NCBI GenBank assembly: GCA_963691705.1 | Contig: OY829540.1 | Coordinates: forward strand, 630,001-694,000 | From: Viola odorata | Lineage: Eukaryota > Streptophyta > Magnoliopsida > Malpighiales > Violaceae | DNA: 64,000 bases | Reading direction: 5' to 3' | In this document: positions 45,787-58,587 of the stretch, piece by piece | Position numbering within the stretch: the first letter of the stretch is position 1 | Layout of the letters: every line of letters begins with the position of its first letter | Program-made: the position numbers and the translations under genes | Notes under the pieces: model-generated | Databases searched by the model: none | Told to the model about the DNA's origin: nothing | The model's input: the letters and a program-made list of their open reading frames with translations, nothing else

Positions 45787-46241
45787 TGATAAAATAGCAT
45801 GAGATTTGCACCCGGGGTAGGAGGAATCTTGGAGACCTTCACCTCTAAGGGGGTGGTCCTTGCTGCCGTTACACCTGCAAGGCGCCGGGGGGGTCCCCGG
45901 CGCAGGTACTCCGACGATCAAGTCAGTATAAGTAGTGAAGTATGAAGTGTAAGCAGGAGCAGGAGTGAGAGGGAGTAGAGAGAGAGTCCCCCCCCCCCCC
46001 TTTCTACCTAGGGGGGTATTTATAGGAGATGTAGTGGGGCGTTAGGGGTACTAACGCTTATGGCCTACCGGGTGTGGGAATAGGCGTCATTCCGTGTTGG
46101 ATGGGCCCCCTCCCCCGCCGCTGAAGTCGACCACCCCCGGTAGCAGGACGAGCAGGAGGCCAGGCAGGCCCTACTGTAGCAGAAGATGACGTACCCCCTG
46201 CCCGGACTAAAATGCCCTGGGGGGTATATTGATTGTTATCA
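45787..46241 (-). mobile_element. Element D LTR (455 bp), minus strand
   Basis: The ends TGATAA...TTATCA are inverted. Related in sequence and end structure to the LTR of element B at 61346-61937. A C10 run is near 45.99 kb and TATTTATAGG near 46.02 kb (minus-strand TATA would read CCTATAAATA). It is a fragment (LTR plus leader) inserted into the Athila-like LTR. Confidence 0.65.
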
Positions 46242-47268
46242 TTTATTTTCTTCCATCTCTGGAATTTCCTTCTTTGTAATTTTCCCAGTTAAGACTTTTT
46301 ATACTTAGGGTTTGGGGAACTTCATCACTATCACGTCCTCCTCTTTGGAGAGAGCAGCCACCACCATATTTCTCTATTTCTGTTCGAATAAACCGGAGCT
46401 TTGCTCCGGCCGGCAATAATAAAGAGTTTTTCCATTCCTCTTCTTCATACTTTACGCAATTAATTTGTTTTATTTATTTTACTTTTAATATGAGCGGCTA
46501 AGCTCTTGTTCTTGGTAGGAATCATCGAAGGTTGCTTAGAAAAGTCGTGAGGTCTAATTGAAGTTTAATATATCATTGGTTTATATTTATTTGCTTAACG
46601 AATTCTTGCCAAATCTGCTAGAGTTGTTTGCAAGTCTGGCCAACTAGTAGCTAGGCCTAGACAATTAAAGTCATCTCTATGGTAATAACTAACGTGAGGC
46701 TGCAGGGTAAAGTAGACAACTAGATCGGAGTCATCAGGTCGTTGGTCCAATCCGACTGGGTTAAGTAAGTAATTTGGGTAGAGCCTTGAACGTACTGAGC
46801 GTCTCGCCCTAGACGTGTCTTTCTTCAGCTTCATGGGCCTTTGAGTATTGCCCTCATAAACGTACCTTGGGGACGGCAAAGCGTCAAGACTACTCCATAA
46901 ACTTACCTTGGGGTAGTTTCTCATGCGAAAGAAAGCAGGGGACCTAAACGTACCTGGTCCCCATAGCACATCTATCAGCTAGGGGTAGAAGATCATTGCA
47001 CCAATGACCGGCTGACCGCAAATAAAACCGGAGATAGATTCCTACTGGGAACCCCTCTCTCTGTTGATTTCCTATTTGTTTTACTACTGCTTGTCATTAC
47101 CTTCCTAGTTTACATTAGATTAATCAACAACTTTCAAACCCCCCATTTGTCACTATTTTGGTCTATTTGCCCTAGTCATACACCAACGTTAGCGTCTATC
47201 CCTAGTCCCTGTGGATCAACCCTGTTGCCACTCTATACAATTTATTGTATATTTGTTAGCTGGTGTTG

Positions 47269-48636
47269 TGAACAATCAGAATGATTGGGTGATTAAGCCT
47301 TCTGTCCTCCATTACTTGCCCAAGTTCTATGGCATCCCTACGGAGAATGCACTCTGACACCTTCAACAGCTACACTTGGGAAGTACTATGAGCGATTTAA
47401 GAAGATGCAAGCTCTCTGCCCCTCGCACAACCTCGTTGACCACGTACTCATCCAGTACTTCTACGAAGGGTTGAAGGCGAACGACATGGCCTTGCTGGAC
47501 ACTGCCAGTTGTAGTTCACTTGTTAATCTCACACCAGCCACTGCTAAGGCGACCATTGAACTCATGGTAAAAAATAGCATGCCCTTGGAGAGAGCCATGA
47601 CCACCCAAGACGTGCGTGTTGCTGCTATGGAAAATCAGCTCACCACCATCACTGGTATACTCCAGATTATGGCAGCAGGACAGCTTTTCCAGGCCAAGGC
47701 ATGCGATTTTTACAACTTTGTTGATCCGCAACCGTCTAGGCCTAGTCAGTCACCGTAGCAGCACCATTACCAAAATCAATCTTAGCCATCGTACAGTCTT
47801 CAGCACTTTTAGCTATGGCCAGATCACAACAACACCAGTACCAGGCCCCTCAAGAACCTATTCCTCCCACACCCCTAGTTGTTGAGGTAACGAATCTTAC
47901 TAATATTATTCTTGATATGCAAAAACAATTGAGTACTTTAACTATAGAGGTGCAAGAGGAGAAGAATAGAAGATGCCTGCCACCTCAACCAGAACTCAAC
48001 ACGCAATTTACTGTCTGCGCTATGTCACTTCGCAGCGGTACACAAATACCATCCCGCGAGCAGCAAGACCTAGACTTTGAACTACCTGGACATGCACCTG
48101 ATCCAAAAGAAGCCAAAGCAGACGTGGAACAGGAGAAGTGTGTTCACCACACTAGAAGACATGGCTCCCCAAGAAAGGTCGAGGCAAACTCGGAATTTAC
48201 CGAAGAATTCATCATGAAAGTTCTTGAGCCTCCCTTTCCTCAACGATTGGTCAAGTCCAAAAAGGATGGGGAGGATCGTGAAATTTTTGACATGTTTACT
48301 AAAGTCCAAGTCAACATTCCTTTGCTGCAGGCTATTAAAAACGTTCCTCGTTATGCTAATTTTTTGAAAAATTGGTGTGCTAACAAATGTAACATGGTAG
48401 CTGTGAAAAAGATTAGCATAGGTGTGAACGTATCGGCCGCAATCCAACGGAAGCTACCACTTAAGTGCAAGGACAAAGGTATGTTCACCCTTGATGAGAT
48501 CCCTCACACAAGCCCTAACCCTAGTTTGTCGTTGCCGCCCATTGGACCCATGATGCGTGCAAGAGGCAAGAGGCTACAAGCATTGCTGTCTCAGTTGATC
48601 CATAGGGAGTTGAAGTGCGAGACATTCCGGTTATGA
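47269..48636 (+). pseudogene. Athila-like gag with internal deletion
   Basis: NNQNDWVIKPSVLHYLPKFYGIPTENAL followed by a stop is the start of an Athila-type gag core. It jumps directly to YYERFKKMQALCPSHNL and LIQYFYEGLKANDMALLD (47.38-47.50 kb), so the central capsid part (the usual RLRLFPFSL...W region) is missing. A TAG at 47756 follows SQSP. The 47815-48636 frame has the CAMSLRSGTQI segment (family: AVTLRSGK), PPFPQRLVKSKKD, VNIPLLQAIKNVPRYANFLK and AAIQRKLPLKCKDKG, all Athila gag/pre-protease marks. It ends where element B begins (about 48.63 kb). Confidence 0.75.
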
Positions 48637-51600
48637 TATTTTACCATCTTCACTTATAATGCAAACTCTTCACAAAAGCCTACTCGCGAAGTTCCGGTAA
48701 TAGATCAAGTTGCGCCCGCAATAGATCCTGATTCAGCTCTTCATCAAAATACTCCACATGTAAGCTAATGACTCCAAGCTCTACCGGTGTAATGGCTTCA
48801 GTTCCATATGTCATGGCAAACGGTGTTTCTCTGGTACTTATTTTTTTGGTCATCCGGTAAGCCCACATGACATTTAGTAATTCATCTACTCACTTCTTGT
48901 GAGCCCCTTCCAAAAAAAATTTAATCCCGCGCAAGATCGTTTGGTTAGTCACCTCCGTGTGTCCATTTGTTTGTGGATGTGCCACTGACGAGAACCTTTG
49001 CTCAATAGACAATGACCGACATCTCTCCTGGAAATAAGTGCTGGTGAATTGCGTTCCATTATCACTTACCAAGATCCGAGGAATACCAAACCGGTAGATG
49101 ACTTGAGTTTGAAAGAAATGCCACACTTTTTCTGCCGTAATTACCAGAACTGCTTTAGCTTCAGCCCATTTGGTAAAGTAATCCACTGCAACAATCACAA
49201 ACTTGAGCTGAGAACGAGCCTTAGGAAAAGGCCCTAAAATATCAATTCCCCACTGAGCAAACGGGCAAGGACTTATAATAGTTGTTATATATGTTACTGG
49301 CTGTCGTGGAATCTTTGCAAATTCCAGACATCTCCTACATATTCGTATAAATTGATCACAATCCCTTCTTATCATAGGCCAATAGAAGCCTAACCATAGA
49401 ACCTATGCTACCATAGTCCCACCAGATATATGCATTCCACAGACACCTTCATGGATTTCGCGAAGTACGTACCGACCTTCTGCATCAAAAATGCATTTAG
49501 CAACTGGATGAGAAAAAAAACGATGAATAAGTTCCCCGTCATACATAGAACACTTATCTGCCCGTTTGAGGATCTTCATTTTCTCCTTCGAGTCATTCGG
49601 TAATGTTCCGTGTTTGAAATAATTTATGACCGGTACCCTCCAGTCGTCTTCTCCTTCCGCCACGCTCAAGGCCAATTGTTTTTCCATGAAAGAGGGCGTT
49701 ACAATCTCCTCCACTAGGACATACATAGGCATAATAGCAGTTGGATCAGCAGCTAATTTGGCGATCTCATCCGCCTCAAAAATATCCTCATGATGAACCT
49801 GTTCAATTTCCACCCGTACTCCTCTCTCTTTTACCGCTACCAACTCATTTTGTACATTCTCAAGATACCGGATCATCATAGGGTTCCTTGCTTGAGAAAT
49901 ACCATTAACCTGATCCGGGATTAACTTAGAGTCTCCATGAATTACCAAACGAAGACCACTTAGCTCCCCATGATCATGACTACCCTTAGTGCTCAACTCT
50001 TTCCCAATACGGAGCCCTGTTAACAATGCCTCGTACTCAGCTGCGTTGTTAGACAATGGTTTCAGGATCCTTAGTGCGTATCTCATTTTAATTTCGTCTA
50101 GACCGGAGATGATAATACCGATATCTACCGACTCTTGAATTTTTGCTCCGTCCACATGAATCACCCATGTATCTCCATAGGTTTCCGGATGCTGCAGCAA
50201 ACTATCCTTGCTCACGCTTTCTTCGGCTAATGGTTGATCCAGAAACGTGCACTATGCAAGAAAATTAGCCAAGGCCTAAGTCTTAATAGACGGACGTGAC
50301 TGGTACTGTAGCCCATATTGCTCCAATTCGATAGCCCAAATAACCATCCTACCAGAAGTCTCTAGTTTTTTGAATACCCGTTTCAATGGTTGATTTGTTA
50401 ATATGACGATCGGGTATGCCTAGAAATATCTGGCCATCTTCCTCCTCGCCTATATCAAGGCGTAAGCTACCTTCTCTATCTGGCCATACCTGAGTTTGGC
50501 ATCCTTTAGGATTCGGCTTACAAAACAAATGGGTATGTGGATACCATCCTCATCCCGTACCAATACTGCACTAACCACCTCTTATGCCACTCCCAAATAC
50601 AGATACAAAATATCTCCTTCCTCTGGTCATGTTAGCAATAAGTCTGACGTTAAATACCCCTTCAGGGCAGAGAAAGCCTTCTCACATCCTTCTGACCAAC
50701 AAAATGGAGCTTTCTTTCTGATTAACTTAAAAAAAGGAAGACACTGCTCCCCCTGTTTAGAGATAAAGTGGCTTAGCGCAATGACTCTACTTGTAAGTCT
50801 TTGCACTTCCTTGACGTTACGAGGTGATATCATATCGTGTATCGCACGAAGCTTTGAAGGGTTGGGCTGGATTCCCCTTCGACTGACAATATATCCCAAA
50901 AACATTTCCGTTTGAAATGCGAACATGCATTTCTTGGGATTGACCTTCATCCCATACTGTCACATGACATTAAATGCTTCTTCTAAATCAGCCAAGTGTG
51001 CCTCAAAGCTCTTATTCTTTATTAACATATCATCGACATATACCTCCATATTTCGACCGATCTGGGCTTCAAAAATCTTGTTAGTTGTCCTCTAGAATGT
51101 TGCCCCTGCATTCTTCAATCCAAATGGCATAGCTTTATAGCAATACATCGCCTTTGGAGTTATGAAGATTATTTTCTCTTCATCTTCAACCACCATAGGT
51201 AACATTCTGCTGCCAATTTCTGATCTCCCTTGATAGTAACGACCCCATCCCAAGAAGGATACTTCATCTTCAAATTCCGTTGCGAGATAACAACCCCAAA
51301 AGCCCTAAGATGTCGTTATATGGCAGGTTGAAATCCACTATCATGAATAATTATTGTATTGTCCTCTTTCCGTTATCTTCCAAAAATAACACCGGAAAAT
51401 ACGTTATCCCTACTATCAGAATGGGAACTCCATCTACCCTAATGATGGGTTTTACACATGGGATTAATTCGGCTTCCGGGTGACTCATCAATTTGTACGC
51501 CTTATATGACAATAAGTTAACAGCACTACCGTTGTCAATCAAAGTTCTGGCCACCCTGAAACCATGAACCACCGTTGTTATAACCATTGCGTCATTTTGA

Positions 51601-52927
51601 GGATAGATGACTTCCTGCTCATCCTCCTCTGAAATGAAATGACCATTCGATCAAGTATATTGAACCCCACATCTTCTCTCAAGGGTTCCTCTCTCTTCCT
51701 CTTCTCCCCAACTGAGGATTCACCTATGTTTTCAATTACAACGTTGGAGGACCCTCCCACGTTCTCAGTTCCCCTGCTATCAAACAAATTAAAGGCAAAT
51801 CCCCCCTGGTCGCCGTCATTACTTCTTTCACCTTGTCCTTTCATTTATCGAAGACGGGAATTTTCGTGGGACCTGCATTTGCCGCTTCATCCCGGTTTTT
51901 AATCTGCCATATGTCAGGAGCCTGTTGGCGACCTTGAGTTGCAAATTCCCCCAAATATCCTTCCTCGATTAGTCGTTCAATTATCATTCTCAGCATTTTG
52001 CATCTTTCTGTGTCATGACTGTTAGCCTTATGGAAACGGCAATACAAGTCTCTTCGTTGGCCGAGGTTGACTCCTGGTTTATTAACAGGGTACTTGATTG
52101 GCAATCCCTTTCGCTCAATGATAGCCAATATTTCTGCTTTATGCAGCAATACGGACACGGATACACGATCCATTTTTCCTCCAGAACGCGAATTTGTTTT
52201 CTTCGAAGAGTACTCTTTTTGACTCTTCTCCTCTACTTTCTTCGACGGGACTATCTCTGCCCGTATCCTCCTCTAATAATCAGCTTCCTCCATTCTGGCA
52301 TAGTGGTTAGCCTGGATGTGTAAAAAATCCAGAGTCAATGGCGGATCCACCAGCAATGCATCCTCTAGTTTATCAAAATTATAATTCTATTTCATTGCCT
52401 CAACGGCAATTTCTACCGTTACATCAGTCATGACGGCCATCTCTAAATTAAATCTCTCTAGGTATGATTTCAAAGACTCGTCAGACTTCCTTCTAACGTC
52501 GAATAGATCCGCAAAGGATTTTTTGAGTGGGATGGAGGTACTGAACCTGCTACGGAACCGCTCCTCCATACACACAAAACCATCTATGGAGCAAGCCGGT
52601 AACCTTTCGAACTATTTCCTTGTAGCTCCGGTAAACGTGAGGACAAAAAGCTGGCAAAGGGCTTCATCCCTTCGCGTTTGGATCTTCACAAAGTCCTTTA
52701 CCCAATTGAGATGGGCAATAGGATCTTCAGTTCCGTCGTATAGTTCAGTTGGTATCTTAATTCTCCTACTGACCTGGTTCCGGCAAACCTTGTGACTCAG
52801 AGGATGCCTTAGGTTGTCATCCTATTCCCTTCGATGCTCTGAAGACACTGAACAAGAATCTTTGTGAGCCTCCCTTCCATGGCCGTCAGGCTGATTCCTG
52901 ACCGACCGATGCTTTGTCGATGACCTG
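48637..52927 (-). pseudogene. Element B gag C-terminal part to integrase (Tat), with RT deletion
   Basis: The minus-strand order from 52927 is gag core (RIKIPTELYDGTEDPI; TAG where Trp is usual; RSRFSTSIPLKKSF). Next come the intact knuckle CRFHKANSHDTERC (about 52.03 kb), protease (TLIDNGSAVN, about 51.55 kb), and RT from ITPKAMYCYKAMPFGLKNAGATF on, with YVDD near 51.04 kb. The RNase H region follows, then a second RNase H (HVDGAK, NNAAEYEALL, HGDSKLI), and integrase (HEGVCGMH, WGIDILG, SDNGTQF, NGHTEV). About 590 bases holding the linker and the first third of RT are missing at about 51.2 kb. Several frameshifts and stops occur. The integrase C-terminus is cut at about 48.64 kb. Its N-terminal gag lies beyond element C. 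Confidence 0.85.
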
Positions 52928-53831
52928 TGATACGGTCCAAATGCCTAACTTGGCTTAGACGTCGCTTGTGAGGGCCGGATATAGTCTCGTGCGCGGTTGG
53001 CTTTGGGTTCAGCCATGGAATGGATGAACGGATGGTGTTTAGATGATATTTTGTAAGAAAGATGCAGCGGAATATTTAAGTTGAAGGAAATGATTTTTAT
53101 ATATGTATATGGCTCAAAATCTCGAAGGAACTACAAGCGTTTGAGGGTGTCTTGAACAAGACCGATGCTTTCTCTAAGAGAAGGCAAACGATTTGGCCAC
53201 CTTGAAAGGATGGACGATTGGATCTAAGGTCCTCCTAGAGCTAGTCTAAGGATTTGGCTTAAGGCTTAAGAAGAAATTCTCAAAATCAAAAGCAACTATA
53301 AAAGAGGCTATGTCCTTCAATTTATAGTGCAAATTATTACAAGGGAAAAGACCCTAAACACCCTTGGACAAAGGGGCTTCATACTTGGAGGACGTGGCCT
53401 TGATCATGGGCTTTTGGTGGCATGGTGTCGATCGGCTTGGATGCAGGCTCGGGCCCTCATGTGTGGTTGGCCTTAGGCGCGGCCTTGGTGAGGCCGAGGC
53501 GCTAGGCACGGGCGAGGCCTTGGCACTGGGCTTAGGCGAGGCCGAGGCGCTGGGCTTAGGCGTGGCCGAGGTGCTAGGCTTCAGCGAGGTTGATGCAATG
53601 GGCTTAGGCGCGGGCGAGGCCAAAGCGCTTGGCGCGGCCTTGGGCGTGCTGTGGGACTCGGGCTCGGGCGTGAGGCTGCAAGTCGAGTCGTTGGCATGGA
53701 CACATAGACTCCAATGGCTTGAGGCTTCCGTGTTGCTCTCCTCGGTCCTTAGTGCCTTCATGAGTAAGGCGATCATGGCCTTGCTCCTAGTCGCGGGCCC
53801 ATGTGTGGCTCGGGCTACTGGGCTCGTATCA
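52928..53831 (-). mobile_element. Element C 3' LTR (904 bp)
   Basis: Same ends and sequence as the 5' copy but 54 bases longer. All of the net length gain can be placed in the Ala/Ser/Pro-rich coding repeat. The pol frame (54520 to 53354) runs about 478 bases into this LTR. Confidence 0.9.
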
Positions 53832-56310
53832 TCCCCTCCCCCTTCGCATGGATTCGTCCTCGAATCTGCATCGTTGTCCTCTCCTAGGTTTTCTTCGTCG
53901 TCACCTTCAAATAAAAACGGAGAGAGATCGTTAATATTAAAGGAGTGATAGGTGTTGCCGTAAGAAGAAGGGATATCAAGAATGTAAGCGTTATCGCTAA
54001 TCTTTTCCAAAATCAGAAAAGGGCTATCCCCACGAGGGCTAAGCTTGTTCGCCCGGCGTTCCTTTGTCAAGTGGACCCATACCCACTCGCCAACTTCAAA
54101 GGAGCGTATGCGGCAAGAGTGCACAAGAAATTTACTATCTCTATCGCTCACTATAGTACGCGGCATGCAATAAAGCCTAACTACCTCACGAAAGAATAGA
54201 GTAGCCATATGAGAAGCATCGCAAGTAGAATGACAAGGGACAAAATGCGCCATCTTAGAAAATCGGTCCACAATAACAAAAATGGCATCCTTGTCGTGCT
54301 TAGTGCGTGGGAGTCCTAAAACAAAATCCAAGGATATGTCGCACCATGGGTGAGAAGATATGGGTAATGGCATGTAACGCCCATGGTCAATGCTTCTAGT
54401 TTTAGCACACTTACATGCAAGACACGAGCTAACAATGCGAGATACTAGTTTCTTCATTTTGGGCCAATAGAAATGTTCTTTGAGTGTGGTTAGTGTCTTT
54501 TCTATGCCAAAGTTCCTCATTAATCCCCCCCCCCGTGTGCCTCTCTTACAAGAAACTCTCGTGTGCTACACATGGGGACGCATAACCTACCCTTACGGAA
54601 AAGGAAACCATCACACAATGCAAAGTGATCAAACACACCATTAACAAAAGCAACAAACATGTCACGAAAGTCCACATCCGGGACATACAAGGTGGTGATG
54701 TGAAAAAATCCTAGAAGGCGTGAGTGCGAAGAGGTGAGAAGGGCGTACCTTCATGATAGCGCATCCGCTACCACATTATCCTTACCCTTGAGGTACTTGA
54801 TGTGGTAAAAGAACCTTTCAATGAATTCCATCCAAGCCGCATGCCTCTTGTTGAGTTTTCCTTGCCCTTTCAAATACTTTAGGCTAAGGTGGTCCGTGTG
54901 GACCACCAACTCCTTTGGGACTAGGTAGTGCTCCCATACAGTCAAGGCCCTTACCAAAGTATACAATTCCTTGTCATAGGTACAATAATTGAGTTGGGTC
55001 GCCTTTAACTTCTCACTAAAGAAATCCACAAGTCTCCTCTCTTGAAGTAACACGGCTCCAATGCCAATGCCACTCGCATCACACTCAACTTTGAAGGTCT
55101 TCTCGAAATTAGGGAGGACAAGCACAGGTCTCGAAGTGAGCCTAGCCTTAAGAGTAGCGAAGGCTTCTTCTTTATCTTTTCCCCACACAAACGGGACCTC
55201 TTTCTTTGTGAGCTCATTTAGAGGCGCCGCGATGGTTGAGAAGTCCTTGACAAAGCGGCGGTAGAACCCCGCAAAGTCATGAAAGGAGCGGATGTCTCCC
55301 ACATTGGTCGGTATGGGTCATTCGGCTATGGCTTTGACCTTATCACCATCTACCTCGAGCCCTTCGGATCCTACAATAAAACCAAGGAAATGGACCTCTT
55401 CCAAGAAAAATTCACACTTGGAGAGTTTAGCAAATAGTTTGTGCTCAGGAAGGGTTAGAAACACTTGATGCAAATGATCTAAGTGTGCATGTGGTGAAGT
55501 GCTATAGACTAGAATGTCATCAAAGTACACCACAACAAAATGACCTATGAAAGGCCTTAAAACATGGTTCATCAACCGCATGAAAGTACTAGGCGCATTA
55601 GTGAGTCCAAAAGGCATCACAAGCCACTCATACAAACCGAATTTAGTTTTGAAAGTCGTTTTCCATTGGTCACTATCATTCATCTTGATTTGATGGTAAC
55701 CACTTATTAGGTCAAATTTTGAAAACATCTTAGCATCACACAACTCATCTAACATGTCATCTAAGCGAGGGATTGGATGAGAATATTTTACCATTATTTT
55801 GTTGATGGCGTGGCAATCTATGCACATTCTCCAACTTCCATCCTTCTTGGGTACATAGATGACTGGCACGACACAAGGGGAGAGACTCTCTCGGATGAAC
55901 CCCTTGGCCATCAACCCATCGATTTGTTCTTGCAACTCTTGGGTCTCTTTGGGGTTGCATCGGTAGGCCGGCCTATTAGGCAAGGTGGATCCGGGCACAA
56001 AGTCGATCTTGTGCTCAATCCCTCGTGTGGGCGGTAGACCTTCGGGAATGTCCTTCGGGAAAACGTCTTGGAATTCTAACAAAAGAGGGGAAAGCATCTT
56101 AGGCAAGGAAGGGTTAGCGTTAGTGGCATTTAAAGCAAGAGGTTTAAAATGAATGAGAATGCATGGTTTGCGCATGATTAGCGCATGCCTAACGTCTCTT
56201 CCCTTGGCCATTAAACTCACTTTTCTCTCCACACTCACCTCTCTAAAGGCCTCACACACTTGCTTATTTTTTTCAAGTTGTATCTTTCCACTCGACTCTC
56301 CCTTTTTCAC
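53354..56310 (-). pseudogene. Element C pol: RT, RNase H, deleted integrase, LTR-encoded tail
   Basis: RT (56310-55318) has [31 protein letters not shown] and YFDD. A TGA near 55317 sits where Trp is usual. RNase H (55302-54751) has [26 protein letters not shown] and [10 protein letters not shown]; a TGA ends it at VADALS. A slip at the C10 run near 54527 follows. Integrase (54520 on) has the finger H...C.AC and the first Asp ([12 protein letters not shown]), and SDRDSKF. It then jumps straight to [11 protein letters not shown], so the part holding the catalytic Glu and about 100 residues is deleted. The frame then continues through [13 protein letters not shown] and an Ala/Ser/Pro/Lys repeat to 53354, inside the 3' LTR. 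It cannot integrate by itself. Confidence 0.85.
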
Positions 56311-56422
56311 TCCTTTCTCCTTACTTTCTTCTCTCGGCGCATGCTCTTTGTTTTCATGCCTGCAATTTTCCCCATTTTCCCCTCACTTTCTTCTCTCCAC
56401 TCCAATCACTCTCTTTCTTTCC

Positions 56423-58587
56423 TTAAAGTGAAGCTGAAATTTCGAAAGTGGCGTAAGCCTTTTCTAGCTTGATTTGGTCTTCATAGACTTGGCTAGGCGG
56501 CAAGGGTGGGATTAGGAACTTTTGCCCCTCATGCTCAAGCTTGTAGTTGTTCTTGTACCCATCATGAAGTGTCTTTCGGTCGTATTGCCAAGGTCGGCCC
56601 AATAGCAAGTGGCTCGCTTGCATTGGAGCCACATCGCACAAGCGTTTGTCCACATAGTCGCCAATGTTGAAAGCCACAAGCACTTACTTTTGCACCTTAA
56701 CCGTGCTCTTATCGTTGAACCAATTCAACACATACGGATGGGGGTGCCTAGTGGTTGTCAAACCTAACGAGTGCATTAGGAGTGCGCTTGCCACATCCGC
56801 GCAACTCTCATTGTTAATGATGATGGACATCACCATTCCATTGGACACGCCCCTAGTGTGGAACAAGTTTTCCCTTTGCACGATAGAGGTATCATCCTCC
56901 CTCCCTTTAATGCTCAAACTCCCCCTCACTAATAGGCATTGTGGCACTTCCACATGGTCATAACCGTCACTCCCCTCACTATCGTACCTCTCATCATCCC
57001 AAATTCCCGTTGGGCCACTTTCCTCCTCCTCTTCACTTTCACTAACCCATTCGCAACTTTCCCTTAGCACCATGTTCATCCTATTGGGGCATTCGGCCTT
57101 CATATGCCCCTTGCCCCCACACTTAAAGCACGTAATGGTTCTTGCGGGTGTCCTCATTGGTTGGTTGGTTGGTGTAGTATTTTGAACCGGTCTAGGTGGT
57201 ATAGTGTTTGGTTGGGCATTTGGCTTGGGTGGGAAGGTGCGGTAGGTGTTTGCTGTTGTGTTTACGGGCGCCTTGCTAGTAGTTTGCCAAGGCCGCTTGT
57301 AAGTGGAAGAAGGGGTAGAAGTAGAGTTAGGTAATTGAGATGGAGTTTTGGATTTTTGGCTTACTTGTCTTTCAATCTTGATGGCGAGGAGATACATTTC
57401 ATCTAAGGTGGAATAGGTGTAGAAATCAATCATGTTCGCGATCTCCCTATGTAGTCCTCCTATGAAACGGGCCATGGTGGCCTCGGCTCCTTCGCGCACC
57501 TCCGCACGCATGACACAAGTAAGCAATTCATGGTAAAATTCATTCACACTCTTCGAACCTTGGCAAAGCGTTTGGAGACGATGGTGTAAGTCCCTTATGT
57601 AATGAGGTGGTATGAACCGGCACCTCATTTCCTCCAATAGCTCCACCTATTCGGTCACGGCTACTCTCCCCTCAAGTCTCCTACTAACCAAAATGCAATC
57701 CCACCAATGGATGGCCATACCCGTGAACTCTACCACGGCTAGCTTGACCTTCTTGTCCTCCGAGTAGTTGTAACACGCGAAGATCTACTCCATCTTTTTC
57801 TCCCAATCGAAGTAGGCCTCGGGATCATCCTTCCCTTCCCCTCGAAACTAGGCAAGGATATCTTAGGGTTGTGGTAATTATTCACCCTCTCTTCTTGATG
57901 TCGATACCCTTTCCCCTCATTCTCTCTCTCATACTCATTGTGCCCCGGTGGCTCAAACGGTGGGGTTTGGTATGGTTGGTTCTCCTCAGGCATTGCTCTA
58001 GGCGATTGCCTAGGAGGTATGTAGCCATTGGTTGTATGTAAGGGTATGTTGGGGTCGGTGTTTCGGGTGGCTTAGGTGATGGTGTTTAGGAAGTGTTTAG
58101 GTTTAGGTGGAGACTCGGTGTTGTGTTGGCGGGGTTGTAGTCGCCTTAAGGAAGGCCCATGTGGCGCCGCTAGGTCCTCATTTGCCACACTCTCGGCCAC
58201 CTCTTCTTCCTCAAGCCCGGTATTAGTGAAGGCATAGTAATCCAAGTCATTAGGGTTCTTTGGTGCGGTCTTTTGGAAGAAGTGGATCACGAGTTACTTT
58301 AGGTGTTCTTGGGGTCGAGGTGGTGCTTGTGTTTGCGGTTGGGTGTGTAGTTGTGGTGGTTGTTGAAGTGGTGGTGGGGGATGGGGTTGTGGTGTTGGTG
58401 GTGTCAACCTTTCGGCTATGGTAGCTATGGCCTCCATCATCCTATTGATGGCTTGGGATTGGTTCGTCATTATAACCTCTTGGTTTGCCATCATGGTCTC
58501 TTGGTTTGCCAACCTTTCTTCCATTCGCGCCGATAGGTTAGCTAGGACCTCATGAGGTGCGGGCTCCTCCCTACTCTCTTCCCCCAC
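56423..58587 (-). pseudogene. Element C gag and protease with changed active site
   Basis: The minus-strand frame opens at 58587 (MGEESREEPAPHEVLANLSARMEERL), with a repeated NQ(E/V)(T/I)M helix and a Pro/Gln-rich stretch. Stops and slips follow near 58.29, 58.07 and 57.79 kb. The capsid part (57646 on) shows RCRFIPPHYIRDLHHRLQTLCQG and FYHELLTCVMRAE. The knuckle CFKCGGKGHMKAEC is intact near 57.1 kb. In the protease, where family members have an Asp-x-Gly-Ser-type site, this copy reads NNESCADVAS. The catalytic Asp is therefore replaced by Asn and the Gly by Glu, both G-to-A type changes. HLLLGRPWQYDR follows. A TAA lies at about 56684. Confidence 0.75.

Larger units (their letters stand above)
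45027..47250 (+). mobile_element. Probable Athila-like LTR, split by fragment D
   Basis: It starts with TGTGATGCATTTTACGGG right against the gag of G. It ends with a stretch typical of Athila-type LTR ends (CTAGTCCCTGTGGATCAACCC near 47.21 kb) followed by Athila-like gag. A TATA-like TTTTATACTTAGG is near 46.30 kb. The minus-strand LTR fragment D (to 46241) interrupts it. The exact ends and primer site are not clear, so limits are approximate. Frames within (for example 46595-46969 minus) are chance. Confidence 0.5.

Noticed and set aside
46595..46969. 124-residue minus-strand frame
   Set aside because: Lies within the Athila-like LTR, no domain, no neighbours that fit.
53364..53948. Gly/Ala/Leu/Glu-rich 194-residue plus-strand frame (and its twin at 60254-60811)
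   Set aside because: Shadow of the minus-strand Ala/Ser/Pro repeat coded in the LTRs of element C.
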